Below, one piece after another: positions 1 to 11,053 of a stretch of DNA of 64,000 nt. Where the stretch lies: positions 248,001 to 312,000 of the forward strand of contig JAJJXM010000008.1 of the NCBI GenBank assembly GCA_024516155.1. The letters are read 5' to 3'. How positions within the stretch are numbered: the first letter of the stretch is position 1; each line of letters begins with the position of its first letter. The notes beneath the pieces were generated by a model. That model was not told the origin of the DNA and did not search any database. It worked only from the letters and a program-made list of their open reading frames with translations. Made by a program: the position numbers and the translations under genes. Source of the stretch: Pyronema omphalodes (Eukaryota; Ascomycota; Pezizomycetes; Pezizales; Pyronemataceae).

Positions 1-24
1 TGCAGGATTATGAGGTTCTGGGAT

Positions 25-235
25 TTATATAGAATTTATACAGAATTTATATAGAATTTATACAGAATTTATACAGAATTTATACAGAATTTATACAGAA
101 TCTATACAGAATTTATACAGAATTTATACAGAATTTATACAGAATTTATACAGGAACTATACAGACTATATACAGGAACTATATAGAAACTATATACAGA
201 ATTTATACAGAATTTATACACAATTTATACAGGAA
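25..235. repeat. Minisatellite, 11-bp unit ACAGAATTTAT
   Basis: Tandem copies of an 11-bp A/T-rich unit (ACAGAATTTAT with variants such as ACAGGAACTAT). It is the first of three successive arrays at the left edge that share the same 11-bp period but differ in sequence. No coding potential. Confidence 0.85.
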
Positions 236-255
236 CTATATACAGAACTTATATT

Positions 256-410
256 GAAACTATATATAAAAACTATATAAAAACTATATAAAAACTATAT
301 AAAAACTGTATGAAAACTATATAAAAACTATATAAAAACTATACAAAAACTATACACAATTTATATCAAAACTATGCACAATTCATATTAAAACCATATA
401 CAGAAACTAT
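256..410. repeat. Minisatellite, 11-bp unit AAAACTATATA
   Basis: Direct continuation of the previous array with a changed 11-bp unit (AAAACTATATA, drifting to AAAACTATACA). The change is gradual, which suggests that one array evolved from the other by point changes and slippage. Confidence 0.8.
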
Positions 411-445
411 ACAAAATTGCCACAGAAGCGGGACGGAAGCAAAAA

Positions 446-533
446 AGAAGCAAAACAGAAGCAAAACAGAAGCAAAACAGAAGCAAAACAGAAGCAAAAC
501 AGAAGCAAAACAGAAGCAAAACAGAAGCAAAAT
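446..533. repeat. Minisatellite, 11-bp unit AAGCAAAACAG
   Basis: About seven nearly perfect copies of an 11-bp unit with a purine-rich top strand. Reading frames across it are repeat artefacts (poly-CFCFASVLL on the minus strand). Confidence 0.85.
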
Positions 534-624
534 CCCCCAAGAATATATATACAGAATCCCGAAATCCCGAAATCCTGAAATCCCAGAGATCCTGAAATCC
601 TAGAGATCACAAAAACTATATGAT

Positions 625-840
625 TCTTGTAGTCTCTGCGGTCTATTTCATCTATTTCCTCTATTTCATCTCTGCGGTCTATTTCATCTCTGCGGTCTAT
701 TTCGTCTATTTCGTCTATTTCATCTCTGCGGTCTGTTTCGTCTATGTATCCTACATCCAAATCCAAATCCAAATCCATATCCTATATCCTATATCCTACA
801 TTCTACATCCAAATCCAAATCCATATCATCTACTGTACAT
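625..840. repeat. Degenerate CT-rich and TATCC-type repeats
   Basis: Interspersed copies of TCTATTTCATCTCTGCGG-like units (about 630-735), then ATCCAAATCC and TATCC(TATATCC) units (about 755-830). No gene seen. Confidence 0.7.
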
Positions 841-913
841 AATCCATATAGTCGTGATTTAATACAGGGAATGGGTTTCGACGGTGACGGAGTGGGGTGG
901 TGTGGGTGGGGTG

Positions 914-1075
914 GGGTATGGGGTATGGGGTATGGGGTATGGGGTATGGGGTATGGGGTATGGGGTATGGGGTATGGGGTATGGGGTATGGGGTATGGGG
1001 TATGGGGTATGGGTGGGGTGGGGTGGGGTGGGGTGGGGTGGGGTATGGGGTATGGGTGGGGTGGGGTGGGGTGGG
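914..1075. repeat. G-rich heptamer array TATGGGG followed by GGGTG pentamers
   Basis: From about 914 to 1010 the top strand is some 14 head-to-tail copies of TATGGGG. It then passes into GGGTG repeats with one more short TATGGGG block. All Gs lie on one strand with four-G runs every seven bases, so the array could form G-quadruplexes. It resembles telomere-type DNA in spacing, but it is internal and is not the TTAGGG repeat usual in filamentous ascomycetes. Long frames here (YGVWGMG on plus, YPIPHTP on minus) are repeat artefacts. Confidence 0.9.
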
Positions 1076-1815
1076 GACTGGGTGGGGTTTCGATCGGTAT
1101 GGGTATTGATATCCAAGCTGGAGATCTAGCAGGAAGCACGAAGCCGGAAGCAGGAAGCACGAAAACGGAAGCAAGAAGCCGGGAGTTTAAATGCTGGTAT
1201 TTGAAAATCTTGAAGACCGAAGCTCGAAGGCCGAAGCTTGGAATTAAAGATTTGAGTATAAAACAGATACTTATAGATATTCATAGATACTTATAGATAG
1301 AGGATAGAACAGATATATATCAAGCGGTAGTTAAAGAGATCTATGAACGGATAAAGAGATGAGTAGATAACGATATGTAAAATAGACATATATACACAGT
1401 CGGATAGGTATAGATAGACTGATACGGATATAGAATCAGAAAGTATAAGCCTGGGGCTACAGATATGGGGTTGAAAGTTAGGGGTTGGAGTTTGGAGTTT
1501 GGAGTTTGAAGTTTGGAGTTTGAAGTTTGAAGTCGGCAGTCTGGTCTTGGATGTAAGCAGGTGGTAGTAATGGATCCATGAGCTCATAAACTACCGCGTT
1601 TTTTTTCATGCAGGTAGAGATGGGGATAGGTGTATGAGCATATATAGAAGCCCAAGAAGATTAACAAGCTTAATCCTGGGTAATGAAGAAGATTTGTTGG
1701 ATATCTTGTGGAAATGATAGGTGTTGTAATATGGATTTTGTTGTATGGGGATACTGGATGCTGGATGCTGGATGCTGGGCGTTTTGGTGTTTTGGGATTG
1801 TGTGGATTGAGTGCA

Positions 1816-2120
1816 TTGGATTGGATTGGATTGGATTGGATTGGATTGGATTGGATTGGATTGGATTGGATTGGATTGGATTGGATTGGATTGGATTGGA
1901 TTGGATTGGATTGGATTGGATTGGATTGGATTGGATTGGATTGGATTGGATTGGATTGGATTGGATTGGATTGGATTGGATTGGATTGGATTGGATTGGA
2001 TTGGATTGGATTGGATTGGATTGGATTGGATTGGATTGGATTGGATTGGATTGGATTGGATTGGATTGGATTGGATTGGATTGGATTGGATTGGATTGGA
2101 TTGGATTGGATTGGATTGGA
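1816..2120. repeat. Pentanucleotide array (GGATT), about 61 copies
   Basis: An almost perfect run of the pentamer GGATT covering about 305 bp. Because 5 is not a multiple of 3 and no stop codon can be formed, every frame stays open (GLDWI on plus, NPIQS on minus). The long reading frames that span it are therefore not evidence of genes. Confidence 0.95.
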
Positions 2121-5069
2121 CTGGATGATGAATGTTGAATGTCATGTATATCTTCTTCGGTGCCATAAGGAGATGTTTGGTAGATTTAGTAGTCTTACCA
2201 CTACCTCCACCTCCATATCGACATTTATATCCAAATAGTCAACCCCTTTCGATATGCCATGGACCATAGAAGAAACCTCATGTTAGCATATATTCCTTGT
2301 TACGATTGTCATATATATTCCACTTGTAGTAAGGGATGATAGGTATTGTTATGATAATCTAGGCTGAAACGTAAAACCAAGAACCTAAACACCAAGAACC
2401 CCGGACCAGAGCTTCAAAACCTAAACATGAAGAGCTCTAGCATTTCAGAACTCCAGAACCTTAGCATCTCATATGTATCAGAGAACTTACAACCCAAAAC
2501 CGAAGAACCTTCAATCATAGATTCTTGAGTCATAGATCCTTTAGTCATAGATCCTGTGGTCATAGATCCTTCAATCATAGATATGCCTTCCCAAAGGTTC
2601 TTAGTTCGCAGTGTAGTGGAGGTGGATATGGATATAGATGCGGCATGCGTCATGCATGACATGCATAGCCTATAAACCTATATGTATCTTCTCTCTACAC
2701 AGCATCAACCATCAATTAACTCTTTTTCGTTTTCCACTTCCATCTCCATGTTTTTCTTCTCTCATCATTACGCTCTCAAACAATAACCCACCCACCGGAG
2801 ACTGACTGACTGGCTGACTAAGATAGGATAAGGTAAGGTAATTAGCTATGTGGTTATGTGATTGTATTTTTCTGGATGGAATCTTAAGGTTCTTGGTGCT
2901 TTTTGACTTTTGACTTTTAGATTCTTGGTTTCTGAGTGCCGGAGGTCATTTGCTGTAACAGTATCATCATGAACTGTTGGATGTTAATAAATTTGTGTTA
3001 GGGATTGGGGCTTATACTTGGTTTTTCTTTGTGCTTGGTAACCTGGGTTTCTGGAAATTAATGACTTGAAATGTTTTGGATGGGTGATTATGTTTTGTGT
3101 TGTATTTTCTCTTCTTAATCTTTGATTTCTTTTTTTTTTTTTTTTTTTTAAATTCCTTTCTTGATGGCGGTTGTATAAGAATTTACCGGAAGTCTAATTT
3201 CTTTCACAGACTTTACAGGAATTCCAAGCCTTTCAAAAATCTGCAGCTTTAACCTGGCATACCTAGTGGAGCCTCGGAGGTGTGGTTTAATATTCCATTA
3301 AACTTTCAGCAATGACATCAACTCCGCTTTAACTTTTTTTTTTTGTTTTTTTTTTTTTCATTTTTTTTTTCAGAGGAATACAGTATATCATTTCCATATC
3401 TACGCCAGCAGATTTTATAATCTCTCCATAAAATCATCATGGTTTTCTTAATATTCAGATTTCCTATCGCACATCGGTTACATACAGTTTCACAGCGGAA
3501 GTTGTGATATGCAGGATGGATGTCGGATGCCGCACCGTAGCACCGCAGCGTGGTTAAGCTTGCTGGATGGTTTGATTGTTTTATGGTGGCACTAGGTAGG
3601 GAGGACTAGGTTGAATCTGTAGGGAGGACTAGCTAACGCCGGCTTGTACAGTTTACGTCACTTTACACACGACACCTGCCGTATCCTTAGTTCTTGGGTG
3701 CGGTCCTTGGGTGCGGTATGGTATGGCACCATACAGTTTACAGTTGATAGTCGTACACACCTTGCCTACACCTCGATTTATACCATCCTACCCACCAAAT
3801 TACTCATTTCTATACAATGCTATACAGTGCTATGGTGCCGGAAATGTGTCTGTTTTTTTGCCAGGGTTGTTATATATATGCCCCGCCCCGCTGTTATTTA
3901 TCGATCACATCATACAGATTACGATCTGTGTAACGGGCATGCACGGGACTAGGTACGTATCATTCGTCACAAAGGCAAATTTAAACGTACGAATTGATTA
4001 TGCGGCAGATGATGTACAGGCAGTCGTACGCAGTATATTTTCAAGCCCCTCAGTCATAAGCCACGCTTTTCGGGTTATCGTTCACCATACGAACCTACAT
4101 TGGATATACGTTGATTGATTGGAGGGCTCATGAGCTGGGGAAGCCTGGTTAATTTGGGAAAAACCGAAAATGTTGGTCGGTTGGTCGGTTGGTCGGTTGG
4201 TTGGTCAATGACAATCATCATGGGTTTGGAGAGCTTTGGTCATCGATCGATTTCCATAATTTCCCCGCGAAAAAAACTTTATTCTAATGTTACACTGGAC
4301 ATATGACTGTAACCCCCCCTCCCCACCTCCCCCTCAGGTCCGTCTTTAATATATCTCAACTAACAGCTGCCTTGTACATCCATCAGGTATGGTGCTCATA
4401 ACCGCCTTGTCAACCGCCGTCGAGATTAATCCCGGCATCACGGAATACATATAGCTCACACTTACACACGCTATCGATACATACTCTCCGATCTCCCCGC
4501 TTCATAGCCTTCCTATTCCGGAGATGGTGTTTCCATCTGCAACGACCTTATGCAAGGGGTTACGGAATTCTGGAATTTCGAGAACGAATGGCTTGACTGG
4601 GGTTTTGAGTCACCGCGTGTTCTTTTTTGTTATTGTTATTAACAGGAAAGCTTCATTGTTGTTGTTATTGTTGTTGAATGATGAAAGTTGGACAACCGGT
4701 GAACGGTCTGAATCTGTCTTGATTATGATCACAGCTGTCTGTGCGTAAGATGCAAGACACGCCTTATCGACGACTGTGCGCTTGGTCAATTGGTTGACAG
4801 CTGCTACTTGCCGCGAGAGTTTGCCGAATGTCGCGCTCTTTGCAGCCATTGGCAAGCCTATCGCAGGTCGTAAGCCTTAGGAAACTCTCGCTTCTTTTAC
4901 AAGTATGGAAGAACATCACAATAATTGCGGGGCAAGCACAGGGGTATCATCCCACCGGTTTTCTGTAGGTAGGAAATTAAAAATTGTTTCCTGAGGCAGA
5001 TTCACATATTACACACACAATCCCGGCATTCTCACGCTCTGGAAATCACTTTACGCGACTGCCCCTGCT
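2121..5069. other. Intergenic spacer with no supported gene
   Basis: Contains short imperfect repeats (CATAGATCCT-type around 2510-2590), long T tracts (about 3130-3150 and 3335-3370), a GGTCGGTTGGTCGGTT stretch (about 4175-4205) and a short TTGTTGTTATTG run near 4655. Open frames of up to 135 codons (e.g. 3711-4118) overlap one another in different frames and show no domain or splice structure. An 81-codon minus-strand frame (4610-4855) begins plausibly but ends in a microsatellite, so I do not call it. Confidence 0.6.
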
Positions 5070-5075
5070 ACGCGT
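5070..5075. promoter_or_regulatory. Possible MCB (MluI cell-cycle box) upstream of the checkpoint kinase
   Basis: ACGCGT lies about 510 bp before the kinase ATG, with a near match (ACGCGA) at about 5053-5058. In yeasts this hexamer is bound by the MBF (Mbp1/Swi6) factor at G1/S and DNA-damage genes. A six-base match can occur by chance, so this rests mainly on context. Confidence 0.3.
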
Positions 5076-5586
5076 GAAGTGGTGTCGTCTTCGTCTCCCC
5101 TGGCTCGCGACTTGCAAGCCTTCGACCATTCTTCCTCCGTCCCGCCCACCCTACCCAGGCCAGACTGAAAACTAAACCACCTCTCCGCGGCCGCGGCCAT
5201 CGCCTGTCATCACATCGTCGGTCCACTTTGTCGATTTCCGTACGCCTCGTTTACGTATTGTCCACCAGCGTGCTCAACGTAAACACGAGTGTGACTACGG
5301 ATCCCAGCATTGAGTCACGTAAATTCGGAGGTTGATAAGGCAGGAATTTCTACTGAGTCTTTAGGGGAGGTGGGTTATATTTTTCCTCTGGTCTTCGGTA
5401 GTTATTCCGCGCGGGATAGAGGGGCAGTATTAACGCACAACCAGATCCTCGCCGAATAACAAAGACAAACTGCAGCCGGTTTAAAAGGACCACCACCCTT
5501 CTTCTTCTTCTTCTGCTGCTGCTTCTTCTTCTTCTTCTTCTTCTTCCTCCCATTCGTGCTCGTCTCTCCTTCGCCAAATATCCGCC

Positions 5587-8500
5587 ATGGATAACTCTTT
5601 CAACACACAACCTACTCAAGAAACTACGCAGCCGCTCAAAGTTGCTAACCTCGAACGAAATGCTTTCCATGATGAGGGCGTCATGTGCTACTTGACGCCA
5701 CATTCCGCCGTTGCGTCACAAGTAGTGTCTACAACTGCGGCTATCAACAGAGATTTGGTGGTCCGTGTACCTCTTCAAGAGTTACCCTTTTTTCGGGGAT
5801 CATATGCTGAATATTTACACAGTACTCGGTTATTTCCAGCAATGGAAGTCACCACCCTACAGAACTACGTTTACCGCTCTATCCTGGACCGAAAGATCCG
5901 AGGGTAGGTTATGTCTTTGGTCGAGAGTCGAAATGCGACTTTATGATGCCAAAGACATACAACAGAGTTTCGAACCGGCATTGTCGAATCTACCAAACGA
6001 CATCTGGTGCTTTAATGGTTGAGGATACCTCAACAAATGGAACCTGGGTCGACGGACACCTTTTGAAAAGGACAGGGAACGAAACAAAGCGTGTCCTTTG
6101 CCACAGCACGTTTATAAAGCTTGCCGATGGGGGTGGTGATAAGGAGGAAATAGTCTTTTCCGTTCGTTTACCAAGAACGCCAGAACCAGCTTCCAGACTA
6201 CACAAAACAAATTTCCTCCCAAAAGCTACCAATCGTAACGCCGCTGCTGCTGCAAGAGACCCTTTTGCGAAACAGTCGGATAAGAACCGACGGGATGATC
6301 CACAGGATAGTCATTGCATGGATGCACGGCGGGAGTTGGTAGTATGGCCCGGTGATGAGAAATATGAACTGTCTAGGGCAATTGGAAGTGGTGCGTTCGC
6401 AGAGGTTTATAAGGCATACGAGCGAGCTTCCGGTGGTGCAGTTGCTGTTAAAATGATTCAGAGAAAGTCATTGAATGCCAATGATAGAATCCAGAGGGAA
6501 ATTTCAGTCCTTGAAAAACTTGATCATGTAAGTGTCCGTGGATTTTACAGAATGAAAACCCTCGTCTAACTTTTGTAGCCAAATATTGTAAAGTATATCG
6601 AGTACATGGAGAATTCTTTCAAATCCTATGTATTTATGGAATTCGTATCCCACGGAAATCTGGACGAATACCTATCAGAACATGGTACCATGGACGAAAG
6701 CCTTACCAAAGAAGCCACCTACCAGGTCCTCCAAGGACTCGAATACATCCATGGGCAAAACATTGCACACCGAGACCTCAAGCCCCCGAACATTCTTATA
6801 GCATCATTCGATCCATTCTTGGTTAAGGTTACTGATTTTGGCATGGCCAAGATTGTCAATAACGATGAAACTTTCCTTCGAACTTTCTGTGGTACCATGC
6901 TGTATCTCGCTCCAGAAGTCTGGATTGCACGCATGACGAGTATCAACAATGCAGCGGCCGAGGATTTGAACGGTAGCCTCAAACGGAAACGTCGATCAAA
7001 CGACCAACCGCAACAACCTGCACCGCCCATCAGAACAGCAGTTGCCAACAGCGGAGCGGAAAAACCTAAGACTGATAAGATCCCCTACAGCCAGGCAGTT
7101 GATATATGGTCTTTGGGCTGTGTGGTATATTGTCTCCTTACCGGCAAGCCTCCATTCGAAGGAAAGGACCAAGACGAGTTGTGTCACCTGATTACGCGCG
7201 GGAGCTTTGATAAGGCCAGACTTAAGAAGGTTGTCGGTACCAACTATGAAGACTGTGTCAATTTCATCCAAGGTCTTCTTCAAGTTCGTCCAGAAAATCG
7301 TCCGACGGAAACTGAAGCCCTTCAACACCGCTGGCTGCGATCGGAAACCGACGAAGCAGTTGAGGATTCGATGGAGCATGAGAGCAGCCAGGTCGAAGGC
7401 GTCGAATACTCCACTGGAGAAATCAGCAAAACTGCCATCGGCGAGGTTCCTGATTCTGATATGGATTCAGAAGAGCCTGAGAATAGCGATGAGTTTGAAA
7501 TGCGGGATAGCTCTGGCAATGAATGTCAGAATGAATCATTGGTCAATTCTGACGAATATTTTAATAACGGAAAGGTTGGAATTTCTGTCATTGACAGATA
7601 TAGGGAGGAAGGAAGTGCTGTCTCTTTAGAAATATCCAAACAGAGTTTTGGATCAAAACACGAAGACAATTCGCCGCAATTTGGTAGCTCCTTCACTCAC
7701 CATAAGCAACACCAAGCCTCAGCTGAAGGCGAAGATCACCCCGCCTCTCAGTCATTCAAGACACCACCCTCCCGTCCCACCACGGCTAACCCATTCGCCT
7801 CTTCGCTATTTGACGATGACCATAACGCACACTTTAATTTCTGTCCAGACTCTTTGAGGAATATATCCCAAAAGTCTCAGCAGGAACCATCGCAAAGGTC
7901 TCAGCAGAGGGCATCGCAAAAATCCCAGCAGGAACCCGATCGGTCGCCCACGCCGGTTACACCGCCGCACGCCTTCCCCCCCTCAGCGCGTAGCGGCAAC
8001 ATCAATTCCCAGCCCTACACCCCAAAGCCACCATCATCCTCGCCCCCCGCAATTAAGGCGCGAAACATGAATTCACAGCCCTTATTCCAGCAGCAGCAAC
8101 AAAAGTCACCAATCTCCGGTCCAGCAATTTCCGCCGGCAACATTAGTTTCCAGCAAAACCAAAACCAACACCAAAACCAATCACAACATTCCTCTCAACA
8201 TACCCCCCGCAACTCGGAATATTCCACCGCTCTTGTCCCCGCCAGCTTTGGTGGTTTCGATGGAGGCATTACAAAATCCGTCCTCTCAACCGGCGGAAAT
8301 CCAAGCCCCAGTCACCACCACCTCTCCCAAAATTCCTCCCCCGAAACCCCCCGACAGCGAGAACCATCCCTCGCCCCCCTCCCTGACACAGGCGACAGCA
8401 TCCCCAGCACACAATCCGTGATGTCACAGCCCCCCACGACCTACTGGGGGCGTCTTGTCCCACTGCCCGGTTCCCTAGCCACCGAAATCATCCCCCTAAC

Positions 8501-8855
8501 AGACTGGCTTATCCGCATTGGCCGGAAACCATCAAATACATACCAGACCCCCGTAACGGATACGAGGATCTCGGGGGATCATCTGGCGATACAGATATCT
8601 CCCAGGGATCCCGAGAAGGCGGCGGAGTATGCGGAGATGGATAGAGAGCGTTGGAAACCGGAGATGGATATGATTGTGTCTTGTGAGGTTAGGGGGACGA
8701 ATGGGGTTTATATCAATGGGGGGAAACTTAGGAAGGGAGAAAGAAAAAGACTTTGGGATGCCGATGAGGTGATCTTGATGAAGGATTATTCGAAAATGCA
8801 CCCGGAGATCTGGGGGTATCGGTTGGAACTTTGGTGTGGAGATGTTAGAAGATAA
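5587..8855 (+). CDS. RAD53: Rad53/Chk2-type checkpoint kinase (FHA-kinase-FHA)
   Basis: Predicted serine/threonine kinase of about 1051 residues, acting in the DNA-damage and replication checkpoint. Exon 2 is about 5823-6527 and exon 3 is 6579-8855; the intron 6528-6578 (GTAAGT..TAG) is clear. Exon 1 runs from the ATG at 5587 (context CCGCCATGG) to about 5760; this first junction is uncertain. FHA1 covers about residues 65-150 (GRESKCDF near 89, SNRH near 108, TSTNGTW near 127). The kinase covers about 238-520: glycine loop GSGAFAEV (246), VAVK lysine 268, HRD 357-359, DFG 379, APE 404. After APE there is an insert of about 55 residues rich in K/R/Q before DIWSLG. A Gln/Ser/Pro-rich linker follows, then FHA2 (WGRL near 915, GRK near 941, TNGVYING near 1000). 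FHA domains on both sides of the kinase are diagnostic of Rad53. The catalytic loop reads HRDLKPPN, where Pro replaces the usual Glu. Confidence 0.92.
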
Positions 8856-9599
8856 TGGGATGTGGAGGTTATGAGGGGGTAATGGTGCGGGTGGTAGATA
8901 CCACTGCGGGATATGAGGGATGAGGAAAGAGGGCGGCGGCGGGGTTGGGGGATAGCCGTCCATGGATTTACCTAAAAGTAAAAAATAATCGGTTTTCCTT
9001 TATTTTCCTTTATTTCTTGTTATAATTATACTGCATCATCGCTTTTGTTATGTTGTTATGTTGTTCTGTCATTTTATTTTTTGTATTTATTCTGTGGGTT
9101 CTGTTCTGTTGTGTTGTATACGGAAGAGGAGGGAGCAGGAGTTTGGGGGGGGGGGGGAGGGATGCGGGGCGGTATATATCTTCTAGTTTCGTTATTTGGG
9201 AAGGGATGTTGTATTATTGTTCATTATTGTTTTTTATTTTTAAAAAGCATTTTATTTCCCTGATATCTTCTATCTTCTATCTTCTATTTTATATTTTATA
9301 TTTTATATTTCATATTTTCTATCTTCCATCTTCCAATTTTTATTTTCTATCCACTATCTGCTATTGTCTATTATCTATTATCTATTGTCTATTGTCTATT
9401 TTCTATCAACTGTGGTGTACGGTGTTTGTTGGTTTTCGTTCAATTTTCTGATTTAGTTGTTTTTTATTTGGTTTTTTGTTTAGCTAACGAAAATTCGGGA
9501 AATTCGGAATATTTGGGAAATTCGGAAAATCTGGAAAATGTAGTGATGACTGTATGATGACTGTATGATGATTCAGTGATGATTCTATGATTATGATAT
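8856..9599. other. 3' flank of the kinase gene with T-rich tract and poly-G run
   Basis: Holds a T-rich 3' region, a 13-G run (9145-9157), CTTCTATCTTCTATTTTATA-type simple repeats (about 9265-9400) and GGAAATTCGGAA repeats (about 9490-9535). No gene. Confidence 0.6.
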
Positions 9600-9970
9600 G
9601 ATTATAACCCCCAAGTCAAACCCCCAAGTTAAACCCCCAAGTTAAACCCCCAAGCAAGTCTTGAGTCCCACAATTAAACCCAATCACAAGAAACCCGTAA
9701 AATATTCACCCTACATTATTCCAACAAGATAAATCCATATTTTAAAACCACCTATATCTTCACCTATCACCTATATCTTCCCCTATCACCTATATCGTCA
9801 CTTATCACTTATATCTTCACCTATATCTTCACCTATCACCTATATCTTCCCCTATCACCTATATCTTCCCCTATATCTTCACCTATATCGTCACCTATAT
9901 CGTCACCTATCATCTATATCTTCACCTATCACCTATATCGTCACCTATATCTTCCCCTATATCTTTTTTC
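9600..9970. repeat. Two minisatellites: CCCCCAAGTTAAA and CACCTATATCTTC-type
   Basis: About four copies of a 13-bp CCCCCAAGTTAAA unit (9605-9655). From about 9750 to 9965 there is a pyrimidine-rich array built from CCTATCACCTATATCTTC with TCTTC/TCGTC alternation. Strong strand asymmetry, no coding signal. Confidence 0.85.
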
Positions 9971-11053
9971 TCCATTTCTATAATCCATCATCCGTTATAT
10001 GTAGACATTCTATAACCACGGGAAATCACTCGGGGATATGAGTAGAGTTATGGGTTATGGGGTTCATATTTTTTTTTTGTGGGGGGGTGGGGGGGGGGGA
10101 GGAATTGAGGATTTGATTATCATAAATCGAATAGATTATAATGAATAGATGGGAAGGGATAAGAAATGAATTTTCGGGGGAGGGGGAATTGGGGGGCTAG
10201 AAGGGGGTTGAGGACATAGGAAATCACTTGTATTTAGTTTTGGGGCTGATGGTGTTTTTTGTTTGTGTTTGTGTTTTTGATTGTGATTTTGTTTGTGATT
10301 GCGATTGTGTTTTTTGGTTTTGGTTTTGATTTTTTGATTTTTTGATTTGTTTAGATAGAATAAAATGGTGTGGGGGGGGGGGGGGGGGGGTGGTATGATA
10401 TAATATGGTAGGTTATATTATGGTGTTCGTTTCATCTAAGCGTAAGTCGAGGCTAAGGCTAAGGTTAAACCGTTGAGGTCTATGTGGAGGTCTATATCGA
10501 GGGTTCAGGTATCGCAACAAATCTTTAAAGTATCGATAAGAATCTATTGCATACCACAAGCTCCAAGAGACCATTCTAATTTATGACTAAGAAACCGAAA
10601 TAAACTCATTATACGTATACTATCATGTCGTTTGTGGATTTTCCTTTTTGTTATCTGTTGTGGGTTTTCTTGATTGGTTTGATTTGAATTACGGTTATCA
10701 GAATATGTAAGCGATATTTTTGGGTATCTACTGTCTATTGTGACTGGCAAAACCCACAAAAGATAACAAAAGAGTATACGTATAAAGAAAAATAAGCAAA
10801 CCCAATGATTCCAATAATCCCGCGCACAACATTGAGAGCCATAAATCATAAAGCACAAATAACAAAGCACAAGCCATAATCCATAATCCATAAAAATCAG
10901 AAACCCCAAAACTCCTCATATCCATATTCATTTCATTTCATTATCATTGCATTCCCAAAACTAAAACCCATGCATGTGTCGACATCCTTTTCCTATCATC
11001 TTCGCATAATATTCGCACCATCTTCATTTCACTTTCATTTCATCTTCGCATCA
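9971..11053. other. Spacer with long poly-G tract
   Basis: Includes G-rich blocks (about 10079-10101), GTTTGTGTTTGTG-type repeats (10255-10350) and an uninterrupted run of 19 Gs (10372-10390). The 121-codon minus frame at 10544-10909 shows no recognisable domain. It may include the 3' UTR of the zinc-finger gene that ends at 11054. Confidence 0.6.

Noticed and set aside
789..1296. Long open frames on both strands (YPIPHTP and YGVWGMG repeats)
   Set aside because: They exist only because the TATGGGG array lacks stop codons in these frames; there is no non-repeat coding sequence.
1606..2238. Frames of up to 186 codons with NPIQS or GLDWI repeats
   Set aside because: A GGATT pentamer array is open in all frames, and the flanks show no domain.
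3644..4118. Two overlapping plus-strand frames of 102 and 135 codons
   Set aside because: They lie in different frames over the same bases, with no domain, no splice logic and no codon pattern like the real genes.
4610..4855. Minus-strand frame of 81 codons starting MPMAAKSATFGK
   Set aside because: It could be a first exon, but it runs into a poly-Asn microsatellite and I find no matching downstream exon.
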